Notes: a model not told the origin generated them from the letters alone. 10,931 nt of DNA from an uncultured Spirochaetales bacterium (GCA_945947045.1 CAMEXG010000059.1:1-10931), one strand, 5' to 3'. Counted from the first letter of the stretch, positions 1 to 7,405 are shown. Numbers and translations are program-made.

Positions 1-494
1 CCAGATCTTAGTGACGAATCGCCCCTGGTCCAAATGACACTTTATCTTAAGGTCGGTGCAAGAGTTATGGCGACGAAGAACTATGTAGCACCGGGCGTAG
101 TCAACGGGATGACCGGAACAGTAAAAAAAATAAGCAGGACGTCAAACAATATCGAAAGACTTGGATACAAGGTAACCGTTAAATTTGACAAGCTGCATAA
201 TGAAGTAGATATTGAACCCATTGCTTATACCATGACACATTACGAAACGTCTTCCAACGTAATCAACCCTGTGGAAGAAGTATTTTACCAACTACCGTTA
301 CAGCTGGCTTACGCTATGACAATCCATAAGGGCCAAGGAAAGACTTGCGACGCAGCCAACGTAAATCCCCATACAGCAAAGTCCCTGGACAACTGTACGT
401 GGCCTTGAGCCGTGTAAGAGAGATATCGGGACTTCATCTGACAAAGGAAGTCAAACCAGAGTACGCACTTACATCTCCAGAGGTCAAGGAGTAG
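1..494 (+). pseudogene. Pif1/RecD-like DNA helicase, C-terminal part, frameshifted
   Basis: C-terminal part of a superfamily 1 ATP-dependent DNA helicase of the Pif1/RecD2 type, which unwinds DNA 5' to 3'. The frame is open from base 1, so the start lies outside the window. Seen in order: an LKVGARVM segment with VNGMTGTV, typical of the UvrD_C_2-like domain, then the motif V region TIHKGQGKT (a Gly where Ser is usual). Motif VI, GQLYVALSRVR, is in a different frame. The first frame stops at 406-408, while the third frame reads NPY, then the motif VI run at 387-419, and ends at TAG 492-494. The switch falls at the CCCC run 367-370; one more C there, or two fewer, restores a normal domain. It may be a real mutation or a sequence error. 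The next gene's ribosome binding site lies just before its stop, so the two were probably co-transcribed. Confidence 0.8.
486..491 (+). promoter_or_regulatory. Ribosome binding site of the small unknown gene
   Basis: AAGGAG lies 6 bases before the ATG at 498 and just before the helicase stop TAG at 492-494. This is the reason to treat the downstream frame as its own gene with an ATG start, although it is in the same frame as the helicase end, and it implies coupled translation. Confidence 0.7.
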
Positions 495-497
495 TAC

Positions 498-743
498 ATG
501 GAACACTGCAATGAAGCAGGTTATGTTTTTTCATGGGAGAAAACCAATGAAGGACAGCAGAGGGGCCGGAAGGTGGAATTTTCCTGCGGGCTAAAGAGAA
601 CCTATATTCCTACTGATATCCTGCCACTAGTTCGTATGGTGGTTAAAAACTATTCAAATGGAACTCCAGTTCATGAATTGGAGTCGTCGATTACGAATGT
701 TCTTGTAGAACTCAATGACAAGTATACAAAGTCCGATAGTTGA
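498..743 (+). CDS. Small hypothetical protein, 81 aa, downstream of helicase
   Basis: I do not recognise this protein. It is 81 residues, soluble, of mixed charge, with no signal peptide, membrane segment or cysteine motif; there are two cysteines, near residues 4 and 30. A middle segment rich in Leu/Val/Ile (CGLKRTYIPTDILPLVRMVV) followed by HELESSITNVLVELND suggests one or two helices. The start is supported by AAGGAG at 486-491. It begins 3 bases after the helicase stop, in the same frame, so a link in function with the helicase is possible, or it may be a former extension of that protein cut off by the TAG. Its base composition is closer to the helicase than to the AT-rich operon that follows. 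Confidence 0.6.
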   Translation: MEHCNEAGYVFSWEKTNEGQQRGRKVEFSCGLKRTYIPTDILPLVRMVVKNYSNGTPVHELESSITNVLVELNDKYTKSDS

Positions 744-770
744 ACAAACAGAAAATGAACATGTTTCTAC

Positions 771-800
771 TTGACAGAATATATATTATATCTAAATTAT
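771..800 (+). promoter_or_regulatory. Putative sigma-70 promoter of the redox operon
   Basis: A perfect -35 hexamer TTGACA lies at 771-776 in the 125-base gap before the FAD oxidoreductase gene. The -10 is less clear: TAAATT at 793-798 (16-base spacer) or AATTAT at 795-800 (18-base spacer), each matching TATAAT at 4 of 6 positions. The surroundings are strongly AT-rich. Transcription would begin near 805, giving a leader of about 60 bases. I see no riboswitch or clear operator in the gap. Confidence 0.5.
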
Positions 801-868
801 GAAATTTGTAATTGTTATTGAAATCAAGTAATTCAACTTTTACTATTAAAATAAGGATAGAATCTTCA

Positions 869-2371
869 ATGAATAAATATGATGCCATTATAGTTGGTGC
901 AGGCAACTCTGGATTGATCGCAGCTTTAGAATTAAGAAAGAATGGATTAAAGACATTGATAATTGAGAAAAACAATTATCCTGGTGGTTGTGCTACATCT
1001 TTTGTCAGAGGTAGATTTGAAATAGAGCCGTCTCTTCATGAATTATGTGGCATTGGCGAAGACTCTATAAAAGGTAGCGTTAAACTCATATTTGAAGATT
1101 TTGGTATTGATTGTCCTTTTGTCCCAATAAAAGATTGTTTCAGAGCCATTGGCAGTTTTTCTGATGGAACTCCCTATGATATTACATTACCAAATGGTAA
1201 AGATGCCTTTATAGATAAAATGGAAGAATATGTACCTTTTTCAAGGGATAAAATGATTCTTCTATTCTCTATTATGGAAGAAATTAAACAAGGATTGATA
1301 TATATATCAAAGAACAAAAAGTATAGTGTCTTTCATCTTATCAAAAATTATCCGAGGATGCTTACTTTAGGCTCATATTCTGTTAAAGAAGTATATGAAG
1401 CTCTTTCTATCCCAAAAAAGGCACAAGAGATTCTTTCCTTGTATTGGACATATCTAGGTGTTAAAGTAGACAGTTTGAATTTTATTCACTACTCTTCCAT
1501 GATCTATGAGTACATAAACTACCCTATTTGCATACCAAAAAACACCAGCCACTATTTATCATCTCTTCTTTTAGATAAATACCAAAAGATGGGCGGAGAT
1601 GTTTGGTATGGAGTTCAGGCTGATGAATTTATTTGTAATAATAATGCCGTTATAGGAGTAAAGACTAATCATGGTGACATCTATGCCTCTCTTATCTTTC
1701 CTGATATCAAAAGCGATATAATATATGGAAAAATGATGCCAAAAGAGTCTGTTCCTCTTAGACAAAGAAAACTCATGGAGGCGAGAAGAGATAAATACTC
1801 AGGTATATTATCAACAGTATATTTCTGTCTTGATAGAGATAAAGATGAAATGGGCTTTAAAGATTATTCGATTTTTTTCAGTGGACATTCCAACACCTTT
1901 ATGCTCCATGATTCTGTAATATTCCTTTGCTATAATGTTGCTTCTCCAGACTTCTCTCCAAAAGGAACATCTGTCGTGTCTTTCACTTTTTTTGCAGATC
2001 CAAAGTTCTTTGAAGCTTTAGATGAAGAGAGTTACTTTAAAACTAAAACAGAAATAGGTTCTGTCATGATTGATCTATTAAAGAGTAAACTCAACATTGA
2101 TATTTCTAACCATATTGAAGAAGTGGAAATAGCAACGCCATGGACCTTTTCCCGATATTTAAACACACCGAAAGGTTCAGTATATGGTCACGAAGTAAGG
2201 GGTTGGGACAATGTTATTGCAAGGACTTTAAACATTGAAAACGATTATGCTGTTCCTGGCTTATATCCAATCGGTTGCGACTCAATTAAAGGTGACGGTT
2301 ATTCTTCAGCATATATGATTGGAAACGAAATAGCAGATTTAGCTTTAGAAAGGATTAATAGAAATGAGTAA
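869..2371 (+). CDS. FAD-dependent oxidoreductase, phytoene desaturase/RetSat-like
   Basis: A 500-residue flavoprotein of the CrtI/phytoene dehydrogenase-like group (COG1233 type). The N-terminus carries a dinucleotide-binding fold, G10-x-G12-x-x-G15, with E33 at the end of the second strand for the FAD ribose, then PGGCATS (38-44). Near the C-terminus a second FAD-contacting motif is seen: GLYPIG (464-469) and GDGYSSAYMIG (475-485). No membrane segment or signal peptide is clear, so it is probably cytoplasmic or membrane-associated. Family members desaturate, isomerise or saturate polyenes; the substrate here is not evident and no carotenoid genes are nearby. I chose ATG 869 because AAGGAT at 853-858 precedes it and the fold begins at once; an in-frame TTG at 812 has no ribosome binding site. 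The next gene overlaps by 8 bases and encodes an electron-transfer partner. The gene is AT-rich compared with both flanks, which hints at transfer. Confidence 0.8.
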   Translation: MNKYDAIIVGAGNSGLIAALELRKNGLKTLIIEKNNYPGGCATSFVRGRFEIEPSLHELCGIGEDSIKGSVKLIFEDFGIDCPFVPIKDCFRAIGSFSDGTPYDITLPNGKDAFIDKMEEYVPFSRDKMILLFSIMEEIKQGLIYISKNKKYSVFHLIKNYPRMLTLGSYSVKEVYEALSIPKKAQEILSLYWTYLGVKVDSLNFIHYSSMIYEYINYPICIPKNTSHYLSSLLLDKYQKMGGDVWYGVQADEFICNNNAVIGVKTNHGDIYASLIFPDIKSDIIYGKMMPKESVPLRQRKLMEARRDKYSGILSTVYFCLDRDKDEMGFKDYSIFFSGHSNTFMLHDSVIFLCYNVASPDFSPKGTSVVSFTFFADPKFFEALDEESYFKTKTEIGSVMIDLLKSKLNIDISNHIEEVEIATPWTFSRYLNTPKGSVYGHEVRGWDNVIARTLNIENDYAVPGLYPIGCDSIKGDGYSSAYMIGNEIADLALERINRNE

Positions 2372-3560
2372 AAAAATAAAAGTCGGAAAGAATTCTTATT
2401 TAGATATGCTGAAGTTTAAGAATCTTGGTAAGACAAGAGATAAAGTAATCGATGAGTATTGTGGTGATAAAGTTTTCTATAGCGACCCTATTTCAGATAA
2501 AGCAGAGCATCTACATCAGGAGTCGCTAAAAGTCAGAGTGACAGATATCATCCCTCGGTATGATGCAAAAGAGTATGTATTATCTAATATCGATAATTCT
2601 CCCCTTCCCTACTTTAGAGCTGGTAGCTATATTTCAATAAAAACTAAAATCGGCGACACTATAACTTCTCGTCCATATTCAATTTGCTCCAGTCCAAAAG
2701 AAGCTCTGAACGGCAAGTATTCTATCATGATCGAAGACTATCCTGCAGGTTTTGTAGCTCCATATCTTTATAAGAATATACAGATTGGAGATGAGTTTAC
2801 TATTTCATCTCCAATGGGTACTTTCTATTATGAACCATTACGAGATGAAAAACATGTTGTCGCCCTAGCTGGTGGAAGTGGTGTCACTCCCTTCATATCT
2901 ATGGCCTATGCCATTAGAGATGAAATCGAGGACTTTGATTTAACTCTAATCTACGGAAGTAGAACGCGTGATTCCATTTATTTTAAAGATGAACTAGATG
3001 AATTATTGAATGTGACGAATAAAGTGAAAATAATACATGTTTTATCTGATGAAAAAATAGATGGATATGAACATGGTTTTATAACTTCTGATTTAATAAA
3101 GAAATATGCATCAGATAATTACTCTGTCTTTGCTTGTGGTCCAGGTAGTTTCTATTCTTTTATGAAAGAAGATATAAAAAAATTAAACCTAAAGAAAAAA
3201 CAAATTCGTTTTGAAATGGAAGCTGTAAGTCGTGATTTAGCTTCAGATATAAATTATCCACAAGAAATAAAGAATATGGTTTTTAATGCTGTAATAAAAC
3301 AAAGAGACAAAGAGTATAAAATTGCAGTAAGAGCAGATGAGCCTATTCTTTGCGCAATAGAACGAGCTGGAATAAAGATTCCATCATCTTGTCGTTCAGG
3401 TGTCTGCGGTTGGTGTCGAACCAGGGTTGTTGAAGGTAATACTTATAATCCCGAAAAGAATGAAAATAGACGAAAAGGCGATGTAATACTGGGCTATATT
3501 CATCCCTGTGCTTCATTTGCCCTGTCGGATTTAGTGTTGGAAATACCTAATGAAGATTAG
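2364..3560 (+). CDS. NAD(P)H:ferredoxin-type reductase with C-terminal [2Fe-2S] domain
   Basis: A 398-residue electron-transfer protein that should take hydride from NAD(P)H to a flavin and pass single electrons to a [2Fe-2S] cluster. Domains: an N-terminal extension of about 50 residues I do not recognise; a flavin-binding barrel (about 55-155) with the RPYS motif at 103-106; an NAD(P)-binding domain (about 160-275) with GGSGVTPF (170-177) and CGPG (258-261); and a plant-type ferredoxin domain (about 305-395) with ligands C343, C348, C351 and C382 in the C-x4-C-x2-C...C spacing. The layout matches oxygenase reductases such as PaaE, but no oxygenase is present. The ATG lies inside the end of the upstream gene (ATGAGTAA, 8-base overlap), with AAAGG about 11 bases before it, so the two are translationally coupled and probably form one redox system. 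Its stop overlaps that of the convergent lipoprotein gene. Confidence 0.85.
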   Translation: MSKKIKVGKNSYLDMLKFKNLGKTRDKVIDEYCGDKVFYSDPISDKAEHLHQESLKVRVTDIIPRYDAKEYVLSNIDNSPLPYFRAGSYISIKTKIGDTITSRPYSICSSPKEALNGKYSIMIEDYPAGFVAPYLYKNIQIGDEFTISSPMGTFYYEPLRDEKHVVALAGGSGVTPFISMAYAIRDEIEDFDLTLIYGSRTRDSIYFKDELDELLNVTNKVKIIHVLSDEKIDGYEHGFITSDLIKKYASDNYSVFACGPGSFYSFMKEDIKKLNLKKKQIRFEMEAVSRDLASDINYPQEIKNMVFNAVIKQRDKEYKIAVRADEPILCAIERAGIKIPSSCRSGVCGWCRTRVVEGNTYNPEKNENRRKGDVILGYIHPCASFALSDLVLEIPNED

Positions 3561-4261
3561 TCTAAATTAAATGAGAATAGCTCTTTGGAAATCTTAGTGT
3601 TCCAGATGTTAGTATATTCGGTAAAAGAAAATGTAACAGTTGCGTACACTACGACTTCTACAGGTCGAACATAGTCACTGACCAACTCTTCACCTTCTCT
3701 TATGTCGGAGAGAGAGGAAAAACTGTCACCATCAAAGCTTCTACGAAGCTCTTTTCGTAGGATTTCGTTATCTTGATCATTAAAGATTCTTAAAAGTAAG
3801 CCGGTACTCTCATTAAATTCAAATGCAAGTCTTAATTCTCCATTAACAAAGAAATTATTCGATATTACGCTGTCATCCCCAAAAAAATGATATAAACCAT
3901 AAATAGTATCTCCACTCTTATATTCAACGAGAGGGCTTCCATCTACCTTTGCTCCGGTTATAGGGTTGCAATATGGATAATTACAATAAGAAGAGTTGAA
4001 AGAAGAAAGAAGAGATGAATAACTAGAAGAATCTTTACTACTCTTGATCACGTAGAATAAGTTTACTTCAGGAGAATAAGACAGATTTTTTGTACTATCT
4101 TTTAGATAATCGGAATTAATTATAATAGAAGCTTTATTGTTGTTTGTATCTTTTATAAAGGAAACTGAGTTTTCATCTGGAACGAACATATTTGGAATGC
4201 CGCAAGATGAAAGAAAAAGGAGGGCTAGTAAAGCAAGAAATAAGTATTTTCCTTTCTTCAC
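3557..4261 (-). CDS. Putative lipoprotein, 234 aa, unknown function
   Basis: The function is not recognised. The N-terminus is a classic lipoprotein signal: basic MKKGK, a hydrophobic stretch (residues 6-16) and a lipobox L17-S18-S19-C20, so the mature protein should be lipid-anchored at C20 in the cell envelope. The rest is polar and Ser/Asn rich, with a Ser-rich stretch followed by a Cys pair (SSYCNYPYCNP), and looks rich in beta strands. The start codon is GTG (4259-4261), supported by GGGAGG seven bases upstream; no ATG start exists upstream. It lies 38 bases after the TPR gene on the same strand with no visible terminator between them, so it is probably the last gene of the run. Its stop overlaps the convergent reductase stop by 4 bases. 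Confidence 0.7.
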   Translation of the reverse strand: MKKGKYLFLALLALLFLSSCGIPNMFVPDENSVSFIKDTNNNKASIIINSDYLKDSTKNLSYSPEVNLFYVIKSSKDSSSYSSLLSSFNSSYCNYPYCNPITGAKVDGSPLVEYKSGDTIYGLYHFFGDDSVISNNFFVNGELRLAFEFNESTGLLLRIFNDQDNEILRKELRRSFDGDSFSSLSDIREGEELVSDYVRPVEVVVYATVTFSFTEYTNIWNTKISKELFSFNLD

Positions 4262-4299
4262 TGATTACCCTCCCTATATGGAATGAAAACCAATATTTA

Positions 4300-4998
4300 T
4301 TAGTTGAGCTGAGCTATTCTAGACTTTGCAAGCTTAGCGTATTCAGAGCCATAATCTCCAAATTCACCGACCAACTGTTCGTAAATAGAAATAGCAAGTG
4401 CCTTATCTGTATCTTCTGTTAATCTAGCAGCATTGAAAAGAGCACGAGATGAATAGAAGCTCTCGAGACCATACTCATCAAAGAATGAATTATAAACATC
4501 TCTTGCAGAGTTCTTATCTCCATTTTCCTCTAAAGCAGCAGCCATACTCATAAGAGCCACTTCTCTCAAGAAAGTCTTCTTCTGTCCATCAGCAACTTTC
4601 TTGTACAATTCGATAGCCTTGACATAATCACCATCTTCGTATGAAAGATCAGCAAGAATCAATGCAGCTTTAGCTCCAGGATACTTTTTGACACCCTTTG
4701 CCATTAATGCTTCTGCATCAGCGACAAGAGTTGTCTTTGCACTATCATAACCTTCAGCATCGGAATCCATTGTTGTGTACTCAGAGTACTGGGCTGTCAA
4801 AGCATCGAGCTTTTCGTAAGTTTTGTTATTTGAAGTATTAACAACTACAGTAGCAATGGAAACAATGACAATAACTGCAACTACAGCAGCAACAATGATT
4901 GTCAAAAGCTTACCGTGTCTACCAAGCCAACCATTGGTCTTATTAACCAACTTTTCGGAGGCTGTGAGCTGTACTTCCTTATCGTTCTTCTTTGCCAT
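4300..4998 (-). CDS. Membrane-anchored tetratricopeptide (YfgM-like) protein
   Basis: A 232-residue protein with a short basic cytoplasmic N-terminus, one strongly hydrophobic membrane segment at about residues 31-53, and a C-terminal region of helical repeats. Repeat-like segments with the TPR pattern include ALILADLSYEDGDYVKAIEL, a second around AAALEENGDKNSARDVY, and a third around LFNAARLTEDTDKALAI. The topology (N-in, repeats outside the inner membrane) and length resemble YfgM, a SecYEG-associated chaperone partner, and the TPR_21-type family. That role is inference; a generic scaffold is equally possible. ATG 4998 follows AAAGG with a 7-base spacer. It lies 63 bases downstream of rpsA, with a perfect hairpin in the gap that may set its level relative to ribosomal protein S1. 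Confidence 0.75.
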   Translation of the reverse strand: MAKKNDKEVQLTASEKLVNKTNGWLGRHGKLLTIIVAAVVAVIVIVSIATVVVNTSNNKTYEKLDALTAQYSEYTTMDSDAEGYDSAKTTLVADAEALMAKGVKKYPGAKAALILADLSYEDGDYVKAIELYKKVADGQKKTFLREVALMSMAAALEENGDKNSARDVYNSFFDEYGLESFYSSRALFNAARLTEDTDKALAISIYEQLVGEFGDYGSEYAKLAKSRIAQLN

Positions 4999-5014
4999 TT
5001 TTCATCCTTTGAGA

Positions 5015-5038
5015 AAGCGGAGAAAAGACTCTCCGCTT
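5015..5038 (-). other. Perfect 8-bp hairpin between rpsA and the TPR gene
   Basis: AAGCGGAG and its exact reverse complement CTCCGCTT flank an 8-base loop. On the transcribed (minus) strand the stem begins 23 bases after the rpsA stop and ends 4 bases before the AAAGG ribosome binding site of the TPR gene. No run of U's follows (the next bases read TCTCAAAGG), so it is not a standard intrinsic terminator. It could be a weak terminator, a 3' end stabiliser for rpsA mRNA, or a brake on TPR gene translation. Confidence 0.55.
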
Positions 5039-5061
5039 CCCCTACTCTTTTTTATCGGACC

Positions 5062-6741
5062 TTATTTCTTAAGAAGGTCTGCAAAAGGATTGTAAGAGTC
5101 GTCGTCATCCTTAGTCTCAGCCATATACTTGGCCATCTCAGATTCCTGGCTTCTCTTAATCATTTCTCTGATGGAGAGAGAAAGCTTCTGCTTAGCGGAA
5201 TCTACATCGACAACCATGGCTGTGATTGGCTGACCAATCTTCTCTTTATAGCTTTCAAGAACTGCATCTGTATACTGTTCGTCTGGACCAACAAGATTGT
5301 TCTTTCCGATAAGACCTTCGATATCACCGATGACCTTGACAAAGACACCGAACTCTGTGACAGAAGATACTGTACCGGTAATAGTTGAGAATCTTGGATA
5401 ATCCTTCTTAAGTGTCTGCCATGGGTTACCTTCGAGCTGCTTTACAGAAAGTTTGATTCTTCTGTTAGCTGGTTCAACCTTTGTAACAGCTACTTCGATT
5501 GTATCACCTTCCTTGCAGAACTGATCCATGCTCTTGATCTTCTTTGTCCAAGAGATGTCATCAATGTGAAGGAAACCATCGATACCTTCTTCGAGGTTTA
5601 CAAATGCACCGCTGTTTGTAACCTTGACAACTGGTCCGGAGATAACCTTACCGACTGGATATCTTTCATCGATTGTATCCCATGGATTCTCTTCAAGCTG
5701 CTTGAGACCGAGAGATACTCTCTTGCTGTCCAAGTCCCAGCCAAGAATCTTTGCTTCAACAACATCACCGATGTTGACAATTTCTTTAGGGTTGGTAATT
5801 CTCTTTGTCCAAGAAAGTTCGGAGATATGAGCAAGACCCTCGATACCAGGTTCAATTTCGATAAATACACCGAAGTTGGCAATCTTTGTTACAGGTCTCT
5901 TTACAACATCACCGATATGATACTTCTGATCAAATGTAGACCATGGATCTGGTTCCATTGCCTTCAAGGAAAGATTGATCTTCTGTGTCTCTGGATCAAT
6001 GTTGATAAGCTTAAGCTGAACAATCTGACCCTTCTTTACAAAATCTTTTGGTCTTGTTACATGACCCCATGACATATCGTTGATGTGAAGTAGTCCATCA
6101 AATCCACCGAGATCGATAAAAGCACCGAATGATGTGAATGACTTTACAACACCCTGAACGATATCGCCGACATGAGCAGCTTCAAAGAACTTCTGTCTGT
6201 TTTCTTTGATCTTGTTCTCAAGATATTCTCTTCTTGAAACAACGCTCTTAAGTTTTGTTCCGTTATGGAACTTGTCGATAATGAAGTAGTCTGTCTTTCC
6301 AACAAGAGTTTCAGGATCTTCAACTCTGACTACATCTGCCTTTGATAATGGGCAGAATCCCTTATAATCTGCTCCGAGATCAACTTCATAGCCACCCTTG
6401 ATGACTTTGACGAACTTACCAAGAACTGGTGTTCTGTCTTCAGCAGCCTTCTTGAGGACTTCGGTTCTCTCTTTGGCTTCAGCTCTTTTCTTTGATACAA
6501 CAACCTGTCCGCGACCATTGTCAAGCTTAAGGATTGTGAGGGCGACCTTGTCTCCAATCTTTGGGAGTTCGATGAACTCATCTACTGGGACCTGACCCTC
6601 AGACTTATAGCCGATGTCAACGAGGACAGTCTCGTCATTTGTCTGTACTACAGTACCGGTTACGATCTGACCGACTTCTAATTCCGGAATTGACATAAGA
6701 TGCTGTTCCATGTATGACTGCATCACTGTTTCCTTTTCCAT
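5062..6741 (-). CDS. rpsA: 30S ribosomal protein S1
   Basis: Ribosomal protein S1, 559 residues, which binds mRNA on the 30S subunit and helps start translation. Six S1 (OB-fold) RNA-binding domains can be read in order at roughly residues 22-88, 104-175, 190-262, 277-350, 364-437 and 449-525. The first two are divergent, as usual for the ribosome-binding half. Domains 3-5 are near-repeats with the FGAF/FGVF/SGAF, GLLHI/GLAHIS/GFLHI and LS.K/LGLK signatures. The length matches the six-domain form of Gram-negative bacteria. I chose ATG 6741 because AGGAG at 6750-6754 lies 8 bases before it; an upstream start at 6807 would overlap cmk by 35 bases and add residues outside the family. cmk ends 31 bases upstream, the common cmk-rpsA pairing. 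Confidence 0.95.
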   Translation of the reverse strand: MEKETVMQSYMEQHLMSIPELEVGQIVTGTVVQTNDETVLVDIGYKSEGQVPVDEFIELPKIGDKVALTILKLDNGRGQVVVSKKRAEAKERTEVLKKAAEDRTPVLGKFVKVIKGGYEVDLGADYKGFCPLSKADVVRVEDPETLVGKTDYFIIDKFHNGTKLKSVVSRREYLENKIKENRQKFFEAAHVGDIVQGVVKSFTSFGAFIDLGGFDGLLHINDMSWGHVTRPKDFVKKGQIVQLKLINIDPETQKINLSLKAMEPDPWSTFDQKYHIGDVVKRPVTKIANFGVFIEIEPGIEGLAHISELSWTKRITNPKEIVNIGDVVEAKILGWDLDSKRVSLGLKQLEENPWDTIDERYPVGKVISGPVVKVTNSGAFVNLEEGIDGFLHIDDISWTKKIKSMDQFCKEGDTIEVAVTKVEPANRRIKLSVKQLEGNPWQTLKKDYPRFSTITGTVSSVTEFGVFVKVIGDIEGLIGKNNLVGPDEQYTDAVLESYKEKIGQPITAMVVDVDSAKQKLSLSIREMIKRSQESEMAKYMAETKDDDDSYNPFADLLKK

Positions 6742-6772
6742 TCCACTTTCTCCTACAACTAAATTACCACGC

Positions 6773-7405
6773 TTAATGCTTTTGCATAGCACTGTAAACT
6801 TTCTCACAAACGCCGTCTATAGTCAAGTTGGTGGTGTCTACATATATGGCATTTTCTGCGATTTTCAAAGCACCAACCGGCTTTTCTTTATCGTTCTTGT
6901 CTCTCTTGAGGATTCCTTCCAATACTTCTTCGTATTTCAGCTCAGGCTGCTCCGAGAGTCTACGTTTTGCTCTTACCTCTGGAGAGGCGTCAAAATAGAA
7001 CTTATACTCTGCATTCGGGAATATTACTGTGGTTGTATCTCTACCCTCTGTAACGATGTTCATATTCCCTGCAAGCTTTCTAACTTCATCTGTGACTCTC
7101 TCTCTAAGACGAGGATCTGAAGATACAGGTGAGGCATATTTGTCCACAAGGGGGGTATGTAGTTTATCTTCTACATTTACACCGTTTATGCAGATATTGC
7201 CATCTTCAACGGTAATGAGTGTATTCCTGGCAGTCTCCAGTACACTGTCTTTATCTAAAGGATCTAAATTCCTATCCAGTTGTGCCAGAGTATATGCCCT
7301 ATAAAAAGAGCCGGTATTAAGAAAATACCATCCAAGGTCTCGTGCAATTTTTCTTGCTATTGTACTTTTACCGCTGCCTGCAGGTCCATCAATTGCAATA
7401 ACCAT
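6773..7405 (-). CDS. cmk: Cytidylate kinase
   Basis: (d)CMP kinase, 210 residues, which transfers phosphate from ATP to CMP or dCMP in pyrimidine nucleotide supply. The N-terminal P-loop GPAGSGKST is at residues 7-15. The nucleotide-monophosphate region shows the TEGRD and VIFPNAEYKFYFDAS run typical of the family, followed by the Arg-rich lid RAKRRLSEQ. Length is normal. The preceding rluB stop overlaps the start as TGATG, so translation is coupled. A GTG three bases upstream is in frame, but the ATG at 7405 is better spaced (7 bases) from GGGAG, so I prefer it. It is co-transcribed with rpsA, 31 bases downstream. Confidence 0.93.
   Translation of the reverse strand: MVIAIDGPAGSGKSTIARKIARDLGWYFLNTGSFYRAYTLAQLDRNLDPLDKDSVLETARNTLITVEDGNICINGVNVEDKLHTPLVDKYASPVSSDPRLRERVTDEVRKLAGNMNIVTEGRDTTTVIFPNAEYKFYFDASPEVRAKRRLSEQPELKYEEVLEGILKRDKNDKEKPVGALKIAENAIYVDTTNLTIDGVCEKVYSAMQKH

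Noticed and set aside
361..390. Programmed ribosomal frameshift in the helicase
   Set aside because: The shift is in the -1 sense, but no X-XXY-YYZ slippery heptamer in the right phase and no strong downstream stem is visible; a short C-run indel explains it better.
812..868. TTG start extending the FAD oxidoreductase by 19 residues
   Set aside because: No ribosome binding site there, and the FAD-binding fold begins directly after ATG 869, which has AAGGAT upstream.
712..975. 87-residue minus-strand frame over the redox operon promoter
   Set aside because: Hydrophobic AT-rich translation typical of chance frames; it overlaps the clear FAD-binding N-terminus of the plus-strand gene.
3561..3640. 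Intrinsic terminator after the redox operon
   Set aside because: Only a 3-base stem (GAG/CTC) can be drawn and no T-run follows, so it is not supported.
4915..5388. 157-residue open frame on the plus strand spanning the TPR/rpsA junction
   Set aside because: It is antisense to two well supported genes and crosses their hairpin gap; no recognisable protein.
5566..6072. 168-residue open frame on the plus strand
   Set aside because: It lies wholly antisense to rpsA, where six strong S1 domains fix the coding frame, and the translation has no domain-like pattern.
6742..6807. Upstream start adding 22 residues to S1
   Set aside because: It would overlap the end of cmk, whereas ATG 6741 has a well placed AGGAG.
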